DNA from: Rubrivirga sp.
Lineage (GTDB): Bacteria; Bacteroidota; Rhodothermia; Rhodothermales; Rubricoccaceae
Assembly (NCBI GenBank): GCA_012269805.1
Contig: JAAXJP010000190.1
Span: 1 to 11,521 of the forward strand
DNA: 11,521 bases
Direction: 5' to 3'
Shown: positions 5,807 to 11,521 of the stretch, piece after piece
Position numbering within the stretch: the first letter of the stretch is position 1
How the letters are laid out: each line of letters begins with the position of its first letter
Notes under the pieces: model-generated
The model's database searches: none
Told to the model about the DNA's origin: nothing
Seen by the model: the letters and a program-made list of their open reading frames with translations, nothing else
Position numbers and translations under genes: made by a program

Positions 5807-7513
5807 ATGCGACGCCTCCTCCTGTTTCTCGCCTGCGCAACGGTCGCCGCCGCCCAGCCCGCCGAGCCCGGCGTCAACGACTCTGGCCTCCCGCTCCTTC
5901 CCGAGCAGGCGGCCATCGACGTGACCTACGTCGAGCTCGACCTCGCGTTCGATCTCGACGCCCGCACCCTCGACGGGACGGCGACGACCGAGGCCCGCGT
6001 CGTCCAGCCGACGGCGGACCTCGTGTTCGACCTCGACGCGCCCCTCGCGGTGTCGGCCGTCGAGGAGGTCGGGTACGTCGTCGGGAGCGGGGACGAGGTG
6101 GCGCTCCCCCGGGCGTTTACCCGGGAGGGCAACCGGTTCCGCGTCCACCTCGGGCGGACGGCCCAGCCGGGCGAGGGCCTCCGGATCCGCGTGGCCTACG
6201 GCGGCGCCCCGCGCGTGGCGCCCCACCCGCCGTGGGAGGGCGGCTTCACGTGGGCGGAGACCTCGGACGGCCGGCCCTGGGTCGCCGTCAGCTGCCAGAT
6301 GAACGGGGCCGACCTGTGGTGGCCCACGAAGGACCACCCGTCCGACGAGCCCGACTCGCTGCGCGTCTCGCTCACGGTCCCGGCCGAGCTTCGCGCGATC
6401 TCGAACGGCGTCTGGGAGGGCCGTGTCGACCACGGCGACGGGACCGCGACCGAGACGTGGGCCACGACGCAGCCGATCAGCAACTACAGCGTGTCGTTCG
6501 GGATCGGGCCCTACGAGGTCGTCGAGGCCGCCTACGAGAGCCCGCTCGGGTGGGGCCAGATCGTCCCGTTCTTCGTGATGCCCGACCGCATGGCCGACGC
6601 CGAGCGCCAACTCCCCGGCTTCCTCGACGCCCTCGCCTTCCTCGAGCGGACGTTCGGCCCCTACGCCTGGCGCGCCGACGGGTACAAGGTGCTCCACACG
6701 CCGTACCTCGGCATGGAACACCAGACGCTCGTGGCCTACGGCTCCGACTTCGAGGACAACGCCTACGGCTTCGACTGGCTCCACTTCCACGAGCTCGCCC
6801 ACGAGTGGTGGGCCAACCTCGGCTCCGCGCCCGACTGGCGCGACTTCTGGGTCCACGAGTCGTTCGCCAACTACTCGGAGGCGCTCTATGCCGAAGACCT
6901 CGCCCGGCGCGAGTCCGGCGACGCGGCCGCCGAGGCGGCCTACCTCGCCTACCTCGCCGGCACCCGCGGCGGCATTGTGAACCGGATCCCGCTCGCGCCG
7001 CGCGAGTCGCGGACGACGCAGTACATGTACGGCGCGCAGCGCGGCGGCAACCCCGACATCTACGTCAAGGGCGGGTGGGTCCTCCACACGCTCCGCGGGC
7101 TGATGGACGACGACGAGCGCTTTTTCGCGGCGATGCGCTCCATCCTCTACCCGACCGAGCAGGCCGAGGCGGTCACCGACGGCCGGCAGGCCCGGTTCGT
7201 CTCGACCGACGACGTGCTCGCGGCGTTCTCGCGCGCCTCCGGCCGCGACCTTTCTGGCGTGTTCGAGGTGTACGTCCGCCAGCCGGCGCTCCCGCGGCTC
7301 GCCGTTGAACGCGGCCCGCAGGTCGCGACGGTCCGCTGGGTCCTTCCCGAGGCCGTCGCCGACGTGGCGTTCGACGTGCCGGTGTGGGTCTCCGTCGACG
7401 GCCAGCGCCAGCGTCTCGCGATGGCGGGCGGGGCGGCCACCGTCGCCGCGCCCGCCGGCGCCGACCTCGTGCTCGACCCCGACGGCCGGCTCCTGTTCGA
7501 GCCGGCGGAGTAG
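5807..7513 (+). CDS. Secreted M1-family zinc aminopeptidase
   Basis: This 568-residue exported metallopeptidase probably removes N-terminal residues from peptides outside the cytoplasm. Starting at 5807 gives a signal peptide (MRRLLLFLACATVAAA, likely cut before QP). An N-terminal beta-sandwich domain covers about 30-210, and the thermolysin-like catalytic domain about 210-480. The zinc site is complete: HELAH at 328-332 plus E351 after 18 residues (HEXXH-X18-E), and the catalytic tyrosine is probably Y419 in IYVKGGW. The substrate-binding motif, usually GAMEN, reads GMEH at 302-305, keeping the key E304. The large helical C-terminal domain of ERAP/PepN enzymes is missing; a short beta-type tail ends the protein, as in the short bacterial M1 group. 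The following gene starts 3 bp after the stop, so they are co-transcribed. Confidence 0.95.
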   Translation: MRRLLLFLACATVAAAQPAEPGVNDSGLPLLPEQAAIDVTYVELDLAFDLDARTLDGTATTEARVVQPTADLVFDLDAPLAVSAVEEVGYVVGSGDEVALPRAFTREGNRFRVHLGRTAQPGEGLRIRVAYGGAPRVAPHPPWEGGFTWAETSDGRPWVAVSCQMNGADLWWPTKDHPSDEPDSLRVSLTVPAELRAISNGVWEGRVDHGDGTATETWATTQPISNYSVSFGIGPYEVVEAAYESPLGWGQIVPFFVMPDRMADAERQLPGFLDALAFLERTFGPYAWRADGYKVLHTPYLGMEHQTLVAYGSDFEDNAYGFDWLHFHELAHEWWANLGSAPDWRDFWVHESFANYSEALYAEDLARRESGDAAAEAAYLAYLAGTRGGIVNRIPLAPRESRTTQYMYGAQRGGNPDIYVKGGWVLHTLRGLMDDDERFFAAMRSILYPTEQAEAVTDGRQARFVSTDDVLAAFSRASGRDLSGVFEVYVRQPALPRLAVERGPQVATVRWVLPEAVADVAFDVPVWVSVDGQRQRLAMAGGAATVAAPAGADLVLDPDGRLLFEPAE

Positions 7514-7516
7514 CCG

Positions 7517-8194
7517 ATGCGCACCGCCGTCCTCACCCTGGCCCTCGCCGCCTCGGCGGCCGCCCAGCCGGACCCGCTGGGCGACCTCGCCGACGCGCTC
7601 GGCGGGCGCGAGCGGGTCGACGCCGTCGAGACGGTCGAGGTCCGGTCGCGGACGCGGGCGCGGGTGGGGGAGGAGGACGTCACGGTCCGCTCGACGCTCG
7701 CGCTCCGGCTCCCGGACGCCGCACGGTGGACGGCACGCGCCGACGGCTCCGAGCGCGTGACGTGGCTCGACGGCGAGGCCGGGCGCGTCGTCGTCGGCGA
7801 CTCGGTCCGGGCCCTCCCCGAGGCGGCGGTCGACGCGCTCCAGGCGGCGCTCTGGCTCCGGCCGCTCGTGCTCGCCGCCCGCCGCGGCGAGCTCGCGGCC
7901 GAGGCGCTCGGCGCCGACCTCCTCCGGGTCGACGTGCCGGGCCGGCGGGACCCGCTCATCATCGGGCTCGACGAGGGGGGGCGGCCCCGGCGGATCACGA
8001 CGTTCCGGCGGCAGGGCGGGCGCCGGGAGTACGTCGAGGTCGTCCTCCGCGACTACCGCGAGGTCGACGGCGTGTTCGTCCCTCACCGCGTCCGCCAGGC
8101 GGTCGGCGGGGCGGTGACGGGGGAGACCGTGCTCGAGTCGGTCCGCCTCGGCGCCGCGCTGGCCGGGCCGCCGTTCGAGGCCGGGCGCGGCTGA
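7517..8194 (+). CDS. Secreted LolA-like (outer-membrane lipoprotein-sorting-like) small protein
   Basis: This 225-residue exported protein has a signal peptide (MRTAVLTLALAASAAA, cut before QP) matching in style that of the preceding peptidase. The mature part begins with LGDLADALGGRERVDAVETV, then alternates strands (TVEVRSRTRARVGEEDV, ALRLPDAARWTARADGSE, ERVTWLDGEAGRVVVGD) and ends with LIIGLDEGGRPRRITTF, VEVVLRDYREVDGVFVPHRV. This is the concave-sheet pattern of LolA/LolB-like proteins, often found in Bacteroidota beside or fused to secreted peptidases. Nothing shows true lipoprotein transport; it may instead bind a hydrophobic ligand or assist the M1 enzyme. No promoter-like box lies upstream and the spacing is 3 bp, so it depends on the M1 promoter. 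The operon call is strong, the function weak. Confidence 0.65.
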   Translation: MRTAVLTLALAASAAAQPDPLGDLADALGGRERVDAVETVEVRSRTRARVGEEDVTVRSTLALRLPDAARWTARADGSERVTWLDGEAGRVVVGDSVRALPEAAVDALQAALWLRPLVLAARRGELAAEALGADLLRVDVPGRRDPLIIGLDEGGRPRRITTFRRQGGRREYVEVVLRDYREVDGVFVPHRVRQAVGGAVTGETVLESVRLGAALAGPPFEAGRG

Positions 8195-8254
8195 CGCGGC
8201 GGGACGGCGGCGTCCTACAGGCGGCGCGAATCGGGTCCGCGGGGGGGCCGTTGG

Positions 8255-8262
8255 TACAGACA
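8255..8262 (+). promoter_or_regulatory. Weak promoter box (TACAGACA) of the DUF3047 gene
   Basis: TACAGACA begins 24 nt upstream of the ATG at 8279, at the position where other genes here carry TAnnnT. The sixth base is A, so this is the poorest match; TTGG directly precedes it. It is the only TA within the last 35 nt before the gene. Confidence 0.25.
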
Positions 8263-8278
8263 CGCCTCCCTCACCGCC

Positions 8279-8998
8279 ATGGCCCCGCTCCGCCCGCTCA
8301 CTCTCGCCGTGCTCGTGCTCGGCCTCTCGGCGTTCGCGCCCGGCGACTACGTCGTCGCCTCGTTCTCGAACATGTCGCCGGGCGGCACCATCAACGGGTG
8401 GGAGATGATGAGCCTCGGCGACGCGCCCCGCAGCGCCTACGCGCTCGTCCGCGACGGCGGCACGACCGTCGTCCGCGGCCGGGCGGACGGCTCGGCGTCC
8501 GGGCTCGTCCGGCGGATCGACCTCGACGCGAACCAGTTCCCCATCCTTACGTGGCGGTGGAAGGCCGAGAACGTGATCTCCGGTGGCAACATCCGACGCC
8601 GCGGCGGCGACGACTACCCGGCCCGGATCTACATCACGTTCGACTACGACCCCGGCGACCTCTCGTTCGGGGACCGCGTCAAGTACCGCGCCCTCCGCGC
8701 GCTCGGCTACGACGACATCCCGGTCCGCGCGCTCAGCTACGTCTGGGCCAATCGGTCCGGGGAGACGGAGATCGTCCCGAACGCCTTTACGGACTGGGTC
8801 CAGATGGTGCCCGTGCGGAGCGGATCGGCCGGCCTCGGCCAGTGGCAGACGGAGCGGCGCGACGTCGTCCGCGACTACCGCGCGGCGTTCGGCGAGGACC
8901 CACCGCCGATCTCGGGCGTCGCCATCATGACCGACGCCGACAACACGGGCGGCGCGGCGACGGCCTACTTCGGTGACATTCACATGACGACGCGGTAG
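8279..8998 (+). CDS. Secreted DUF3047 family protein
   Basis: This 239-residue protein has a signal peptide (hydrophobic 8-19, likely cut near residue 20) and belongs to the DUF3047 family, whose biochemical role is not known. Family hallmarks are visible in order: TWRWK at 91-95, the charged loop ending GGDDYPAR at 109-116 followed by IYITFDYD, SYVWAN in the middle, and IMTDADNTGG from residue 216 followed by AYFGDI near the C-terminus. Conserved Trp, Asp and Arg residues and a beta-rich pattern suggest a jelly-roll-like, possibly carbohydrate- or ligand-binding fold; that is inference. The length is close to complete for the family. The gene lies 84 bp after the LolA-like gene. It could be read from its own weak promoter or by read-through. 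A strong hairpin follows 19 nt after its stop. Confidence 0.82.
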   Translation: MAPLRPLTLAVLVLGLSAFAPGDYVVASFSNMSPGGTINGWEMMSLGDAPRSAYALVRDGGTTVVRGRADGSASGLVRRIDLDANQFPILTWRWKAENVISGGNIRRRGGDDYPARIYITFDYDPGDLSFGDRVKYRALRALGYDDIPVRALSYVWANRSGETEIVPNAFTDWVQMVPVRSGSAGLGQWQTERRDVVRDYRAAFGEDPPPISGVAIMTDADNTGGAATAYFGDIHMTTR

Positions 8999-9017
8999 CG
9001 GCTCGTCTCCCCGGCCT

Positions 9018-9053
9018 GCGCGCCCCGCCGGATGTCGTTCCAGCGGGGCGCGC
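9018..9053 (+). terminator. Perfect 11-bp inverted repeat between the DUF3047 gene and dprA
   Basis: GCGCGCCCCGC (9018-9028) pairs perfectly with 9043-9053 around a 14-nt loop. It begins 19 nt after the DUF3047 stop, so it may end that transcript, although no T run follows. It directly abuts the dprA promoter box and covers the region where a -33 element would be, so it may instead act as an operator. Confidence 0.5.
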
Positions 9054-9061
9054 TAGGTTCG
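9054..9061 (+). promoter_or_regulatory. Promoter box (TAGGTTCG) of dprA, very close to the ATG
   Basis: TAGGTTCG is among the best matches to the shared box, but it lies only 11 nt upstream of the dprA ATG at 9065, compared with 24-31 nt for the other genes. Taken as a -7/-10 element, it would place the transcription start at or next to the A of ATG, implying a leaderless mRNA. Confidence 0.45.
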
Positions 9062-9064
9062 GGC

Positions 9065-10216
9065 ATGGCCGACCTGTTCGCCTCCGAATCCCTGCCCAGA
9101 CTCGGCCCGCCCGACGAGGCGGAGCGCCGAGCGCTCGTCGCGCTGTCGCTGGTGCCGGGCGTCGGGCCCGGGCGGGTCCGGGCGCTCCTGGTGGCCCTCG
9201 GGAGCGCGGAGGCCGTGATGCGGGCGCCGGCCGGCCGGCTCGTCCGCGCCGAGGGCGTCGGCCGGCAGACCGCCGAGGCGATCCGGGCGTGGGACGACGA
9301 GCCGGCCGTCGACGCCCAGTTCCGCCAGGCCGCGGCCGTCGGCGCGCGCCTCGTCGCGTTCTCCGACCCCGAGTACCCCGACCTCCTGCGGCGGATCTAC
9401 GACCCGCCGTCGCACCTCTGGGTGCGCGGCCGGCTCACCGAGGCGGACGGCCTCGCGGTCGCGGTCGTCGGCACGCGGCGGGCGAGCGACTACGGCCGGC
9501 GCGCCGCCGAGGCGTTCGCCCGCGACCTCGCGTCGGCCGGCGTGACCGTCGTCAGCGGGCTGGCCTACGGCGTCGACGTCACCGCCCACCGCGCGGCGCT
9601 CGCCGCGGGCGGGCGGACGGTCGCCGTGCTCGGCTCGGGCGTCGACCGGATCTACCCGTCGCGGCACGCGGGCGTGGTCCGAGACATCCTCGAGCGCGAC
9701 GCGGGCGCCGTCGTCTCGGAGTTCCCGCTCGGCGCGGCGCCCGACGCGGTCAACTTCCCGCGCCGCAACCGGATCGTCTCGGGGCTCTGCCGGGCGACGG
9801 TCGTGGCGGAGGCCTACGAGACGGGCGGGGCCCTCTTGACGGCCGGCATCGCGCTCGAGCAGAACCGCGAGGTGTTCGCCGTGCCCGGCTCCGTGTTCGC
9901 GGAGGCCTCCGGCACGAACCGCCAGATCCAGTGCGGCGAGGCCGCCCTCGCCACCTCGGCTGCCGACGTGCTCGGCGCGATCGCCCCGCAACTCGACCCC
10001 CCGGCTGACCTACCGGCCGCGCCGTCGGAGCCCACGCCGCCGCTCAACCGCGTCGAGCAACGGCTCGTCGACGTGCTGACCCCCGAGCCGCGCCCGCTCG
10101 ACGTCGTCTGCGCCGAGGCCGACGTCGACGCCGCGACGGCGCTCGTGTACCTCCTCCAACTCGAGTTCCGCGGCGTTGTCCGCCAGCTCCAAGGGAAGCA
10201 GTTTGCGCGGGCGTAG
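9065..10216 (+). CDS. dprA: DNA-processing protein DprA (Smf)
   Basis: This 383-residue cytosolic protein binds incoming single-stranded DNA during natural transformation and loads RecA onto it. An N-terminal helix-hairpin-helix domain (about 24-75) contains LVPGVGPGRVRALL. The Rossmann-like DNA-binding core shows GTRRASDYG at 136-144, SGLAYGVD at 164-171, FPRRNR at 231-236 with IVSGL, then ETGGALLTAG and GTNRQIQ at 283-289 (most relatives have Leu where Q287 stands). A winged-helix domain closes the protein at about 328-383. An ATG at 9032 in the same frame lies in the loop of the hairpin and upstream of the promoter box, so 9065 is the better start. No other competence gene is in the window. 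Family identity is certain; active transformation in this organism is not shown. Confidence 0.96.
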   Translation: MADLFASESLPRLGPPDEAERRALVALSLVPGVGPGRVRALLVALGSAEAVMRAPAGRLVRAEGVGRQTAEAIRAWDDEPAVDAQFRQAAAVGARLVAFSDPEYPDLLRRIYDPPSHLWVRGRLTEADGLAVAVVGTRRASDYGRRAAEAFARDLASAGVTVVSGLAYGVDVTAHRAALAAGGRTVAVLGSGVDRIYPSRHAGVVRDILERDAGAVVSEFPLGAAPDAVNFPRRNRIVSGLCRATVVAEAYETGGALLTAGIALEQNREVFAVPGSVFAEASGTNRQIQCGEAALATSAADVLGAIAPQLDPPADLPAAPSEPTPPLNRVEQRLVDVLTPEPRPLDVVCAEADVDAATALVYLLQLEFRGVVRQLQGKQFARA

Positions 10217-10225
10217 GGGCAGGGG

Positions 10226-10308
10226 TCCTCCGCCTCGGTCCCTCTCTGAACGGACCTCCGAGGCGTCGGAGGAACGGGGGGCGACCCGCTCCGTACGCTC
10301 GGCCCCCC
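10226..10308 (+). terminator. Two consecutive GC-rich inverted repeats downstream of dprA
   Basis: TCCTCCGCCTCGG (10226-10238) pairs with 10258-10273 with one 3-nt bulge, starting 9 nt after the dprA stop. A second repeat, GGGGGGC (10276-10282) with GCCCCCC (10302-10308), encloses the promoter-like box of the next gene. No T tract follows either. The first may end or stabilise the dprA mRNA; the second could be a chance product of base composition. Confidence 0.35.
10294..10301 (+). promoter_or_regulatory. Promoter box (TACGCTCG) of the EEP-family gene
   Basis: TACGCTCG begins 26 nt upstream of the GTG at 10320 and keeps TAnnnTnG. Its position supports the GTG start; longer in-frame starts would lie inside dprA, upstream of this box. 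Confidence 0.4.
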
Positions 10309-10319
10309 TCCGAGACTCC

Positions 10320-11450
10320 GTGACCGCGCTCCGCATCGTCCTGACCGTCCTCGCGGTCGTCCTCGTGCTCGCGACCGCGCTCCCGCTCACGCGGTCGTCG
10401 GAGTGGTGGGTCCGGATGTTCGACTTCCCGAGGATGCAGATCGCCGTCGCGGCCGTCGTCGTGCTCGCGCTCTACGCCACGTTCGACGTCTGGATGGGCG
10501 AACCGACCAAGTGGGAGTGGGTGCTGCTCGTCGCCCTGGCCGCGGCGACCGCGTACCAGGTCGTCCGGATGGTGCCGTACACGCCGCTCCACTCGGTCCA
10601 GACGCTCGACGCCGAGGCGGCCCTCGCCGATTCGTCGCGGCGGTTCCGGTTCGTGGTCTCGAACGTGCTGATGGAGAACCGCGACGGGGACCGCTGGCTC
10701 CGCGTCATGCGCGAGGCCGACCCCGACGTGATCGCCGCCGTCGAGACGGACGGCTGGTGGGCCGAGACCGCGCGGGCCCTCGCGGACGACTACCCGCACC
10801 ACGTCGAGGTCCCGCAGGACGACACGTACGGGATGCTCGTCTACTCGAAGCTGCCGCTGACCTCGACCGAGGTCCGCCACCTCGTCGAGCAGGAGGTCCC
10901 GAGCCTGTTCCTGACGGTCGAGCTCCGCTCCGGCGAGCCCGTCTCGCTCGTCGTCCTCCACCCGCGGCCGCCCCGCCCCGACATCCAGCAGGACTCGGAC
11001 CTCCGCGACGCCGAGCTCGTCCGGGCCGGCCGCGACGTGGCCCAGCACGAGGGACCGGTGGTCGTCGGGGGGGACCTCAACGACGTGGCCTGGAGCCACA
11101 CGACGCGCCTGTTCCAGGAGCTCTCCGGCCTGCTCGACCCGCGCGTCGGCCGTGGGACCTTTTCGACGTTCCACGCCGACCACTGGTGGCTCCGGTACCC
11201 GCTCGACCACGTCTTCCACTCGGACCACTTCGCGCTCCGCGAGCTCCGCCGGCTCGACCACGTCGGGAGCGACCACTTCCCGATGCTCATCGAGTTGGAG
11301 ATGAACCCGGGCGTCCAGCCCCTCCAGGACACCCCCGAGGCGGAGCGAGCCGACGTCGAGGAGGGCCACCGGATGGTGCGGGAGGCGGAGCAGCTCAAGG
11401 CGGAGGAGACGCCCGAGGAGCACCAGGAGCGCGTCCAAGAGGACCAGTAG
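10320..11450 (+). CDS. Membrane-anchored endonuclease/exonuclease/phosphatase (EEP) family protein
   Basis: With the GTG start at 10320 the protein has 376 residues. Three hydrophobic segments (about 4-22, 39-56, 65-84) anchor it in the inner membrane; an EEP (DNase I-like) domain follows from about 108 to 326. Metal-site and catalytic motifs are present: N115 in VVSN, E142 in AAVETD, GDLND with D252, N254 and D255, D296-H297 in LDHVF, and D318-H319 in SDHFP. Such proteins cleave phosphodiester bonds in nucleic acids, lipids or nucleotides; the substrate here cannot be told. With three transmembrane segments the domain could face the periplasm. The last 50 residues are a Glu/Gln-rich, probably coiled-coil tail not needed for the fold. 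The GTG was preferred because earlier in-frame starts overlap dprA, add Arg/Ser-rich shadow-like residues and precede the promoter box. Confidence 0.88.
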   Translation: MTALRIVLTVLAVVLVLATALPLTRSSEWWVRMFDFPRMQIAVAAVVVLALYATFDVWMGEPTKWEWVLLVALAAATAYQVVRMVPYTPLHSVQTLDAEAALADSSRRFRFVVSNVLMENRDGDRWLRVMREADPDVIAAVETDGWWAETARALADDYPHHVEVPQDDTYGMLVYSKLPLTSTEVRHLVEQEVPSLFLTVELRSGEPVSLVVLHPRPPRPDIQQDSDLRDAELVRAGRDVAQHEGPVVVGGDLNDVAWSHTTRLFQELSGLLDPRVGRGTFSTFHADHWWLRYPLDHVFHSDHFALRELRRLDHVGSDHFPMLIELEMNPGVQPLQDTPEAERADVEEGHRMVREAEQLKAEETPEEHQERVQEDQ

Positions 11451-11521
11451 GCCAGGAGGTCGCTGGAAAGTTCCGGGCGTCTTCGGGGCATCGGGCTGGC
11501 GGTGCTGCCGCGGTCCTGGGA

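Noticed and set aside
5051..8983. A very long open frame (about 1,300 codons) on the minus strand opposite the M1, LolA-like and DUF3047 genes
   Set aside because: It is Arg/Pro/Gly/Val-rich low-complexity translation with no domain, produced because stop codons are rare in GC-rich antisense frames; the plus-strand genes there have clear motifs.
9032..9064. Earlier ATG for dprA at 9032
   Set aside because: It lies in the loop of an inverted repeat and upstream of the promoter-like box, and the added 11 residues are not part of the usual DprA N-terminus.
10176..10319. Earlier in-frame start for the EEP gene, overlapping dprA
   Set aside because: The extra 48 residues are Arg/Ser-rich without structure and would place a basic stretch before the first membrane segment; the GTG at 10320 gives a normal membrane-protein N-terminus and lies 26 nt from a promoter-like box.
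10044..11438. Long minus-strand open frame opposite the EEP gene and the end of dprA
   Set aside because: The translation is Arg/Asp/Glu/His repeats typical of antisense shadows; both plus-strand genes have intact catalytic motifs.
11451..11521. Possible start of another gene at the right edge
   Set aside because: The last 71 bases show no start with coding-like composition on either strand and no promoter box of the local type; too short to judge.
1..11521. CRISPR array, tRNA, rRNA, riboswitch, insertion sequence or prophage genes
   Set aside because: No regularly spaced repeats, tRNA-like cloverleaf, transposase motif or phage structural gene was seen on either strand.

Overview
The window is very GC-rich bacterial chromosome, with codon third positions almost all G or C. 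The gene content is mostly housekeeping plus exported proteins. Several features suggest a marine Rhodothermota/Bacteroidota-type organism, perhaps Rubricoccaceae (Rubrivirga/Rubricoccus-like): MetRS with a KLSTS loop and a fused C-terminal tRNA-binding domain, FKBP lipoproteins, DUF6252-like small lipoproteins, a DUF3047 protein, no visible Shine-Dalgarno sequences, and TAnnnT-type promoter boxes. This placement is inference from family style, not from a marker-gene comparison.

Layout from left to right. A short NifU C-terminal-domain (Fe-S scaffold) protein and a protein with two AP2-like DNA-binding domains lie on the plus strand. They converge on a minus-strand FKBP-type prolyl isomerase lipoprotein, with a strong hairpin between. 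The FKBP gene is divergent from metG (methionyl-tRNA synthetase, plus strand). metG converges, across an 11-bp hairpin, on two minus-strand paralogous small lipoproteins. Between those two is a short stretch that looks like a coding remnant. Plus-strand genes fill the rest: a secreted M1 zinc aminopeptidase followed 3 bp later by a small secreted LolA-like protein, a secreted DUF3047 protein, dprA (ssDNA-binding RecA loader for transformation), and a membrane-anchored endonuclease/exonuclease/phosphatase (EEP) family protein that starts with GTG.

The sequence shows no CRISPR array, transposon, phage, tRNA or rRNA. No stretch longer than about 230 bp lacks a gene. The most interesting signals are at the regulatory scale. 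(1) A TAnnnT(n)G-like box lies 24-31 nt upstream of the chosen start of almost every first gene, and this fixes several start codons. (2) The dprA box is only 11 nt from its ATG, implying a leaderless mRNA, and it abuts a perfect 11-bp inverted repeat. (3) A CGCCTCGGCG / GAGGCGGGCCACG palindromic element recurs directly after stop codons. The double-AP2 protein is the most unusual coding gene. I do not see a convincing multi-gene new system.
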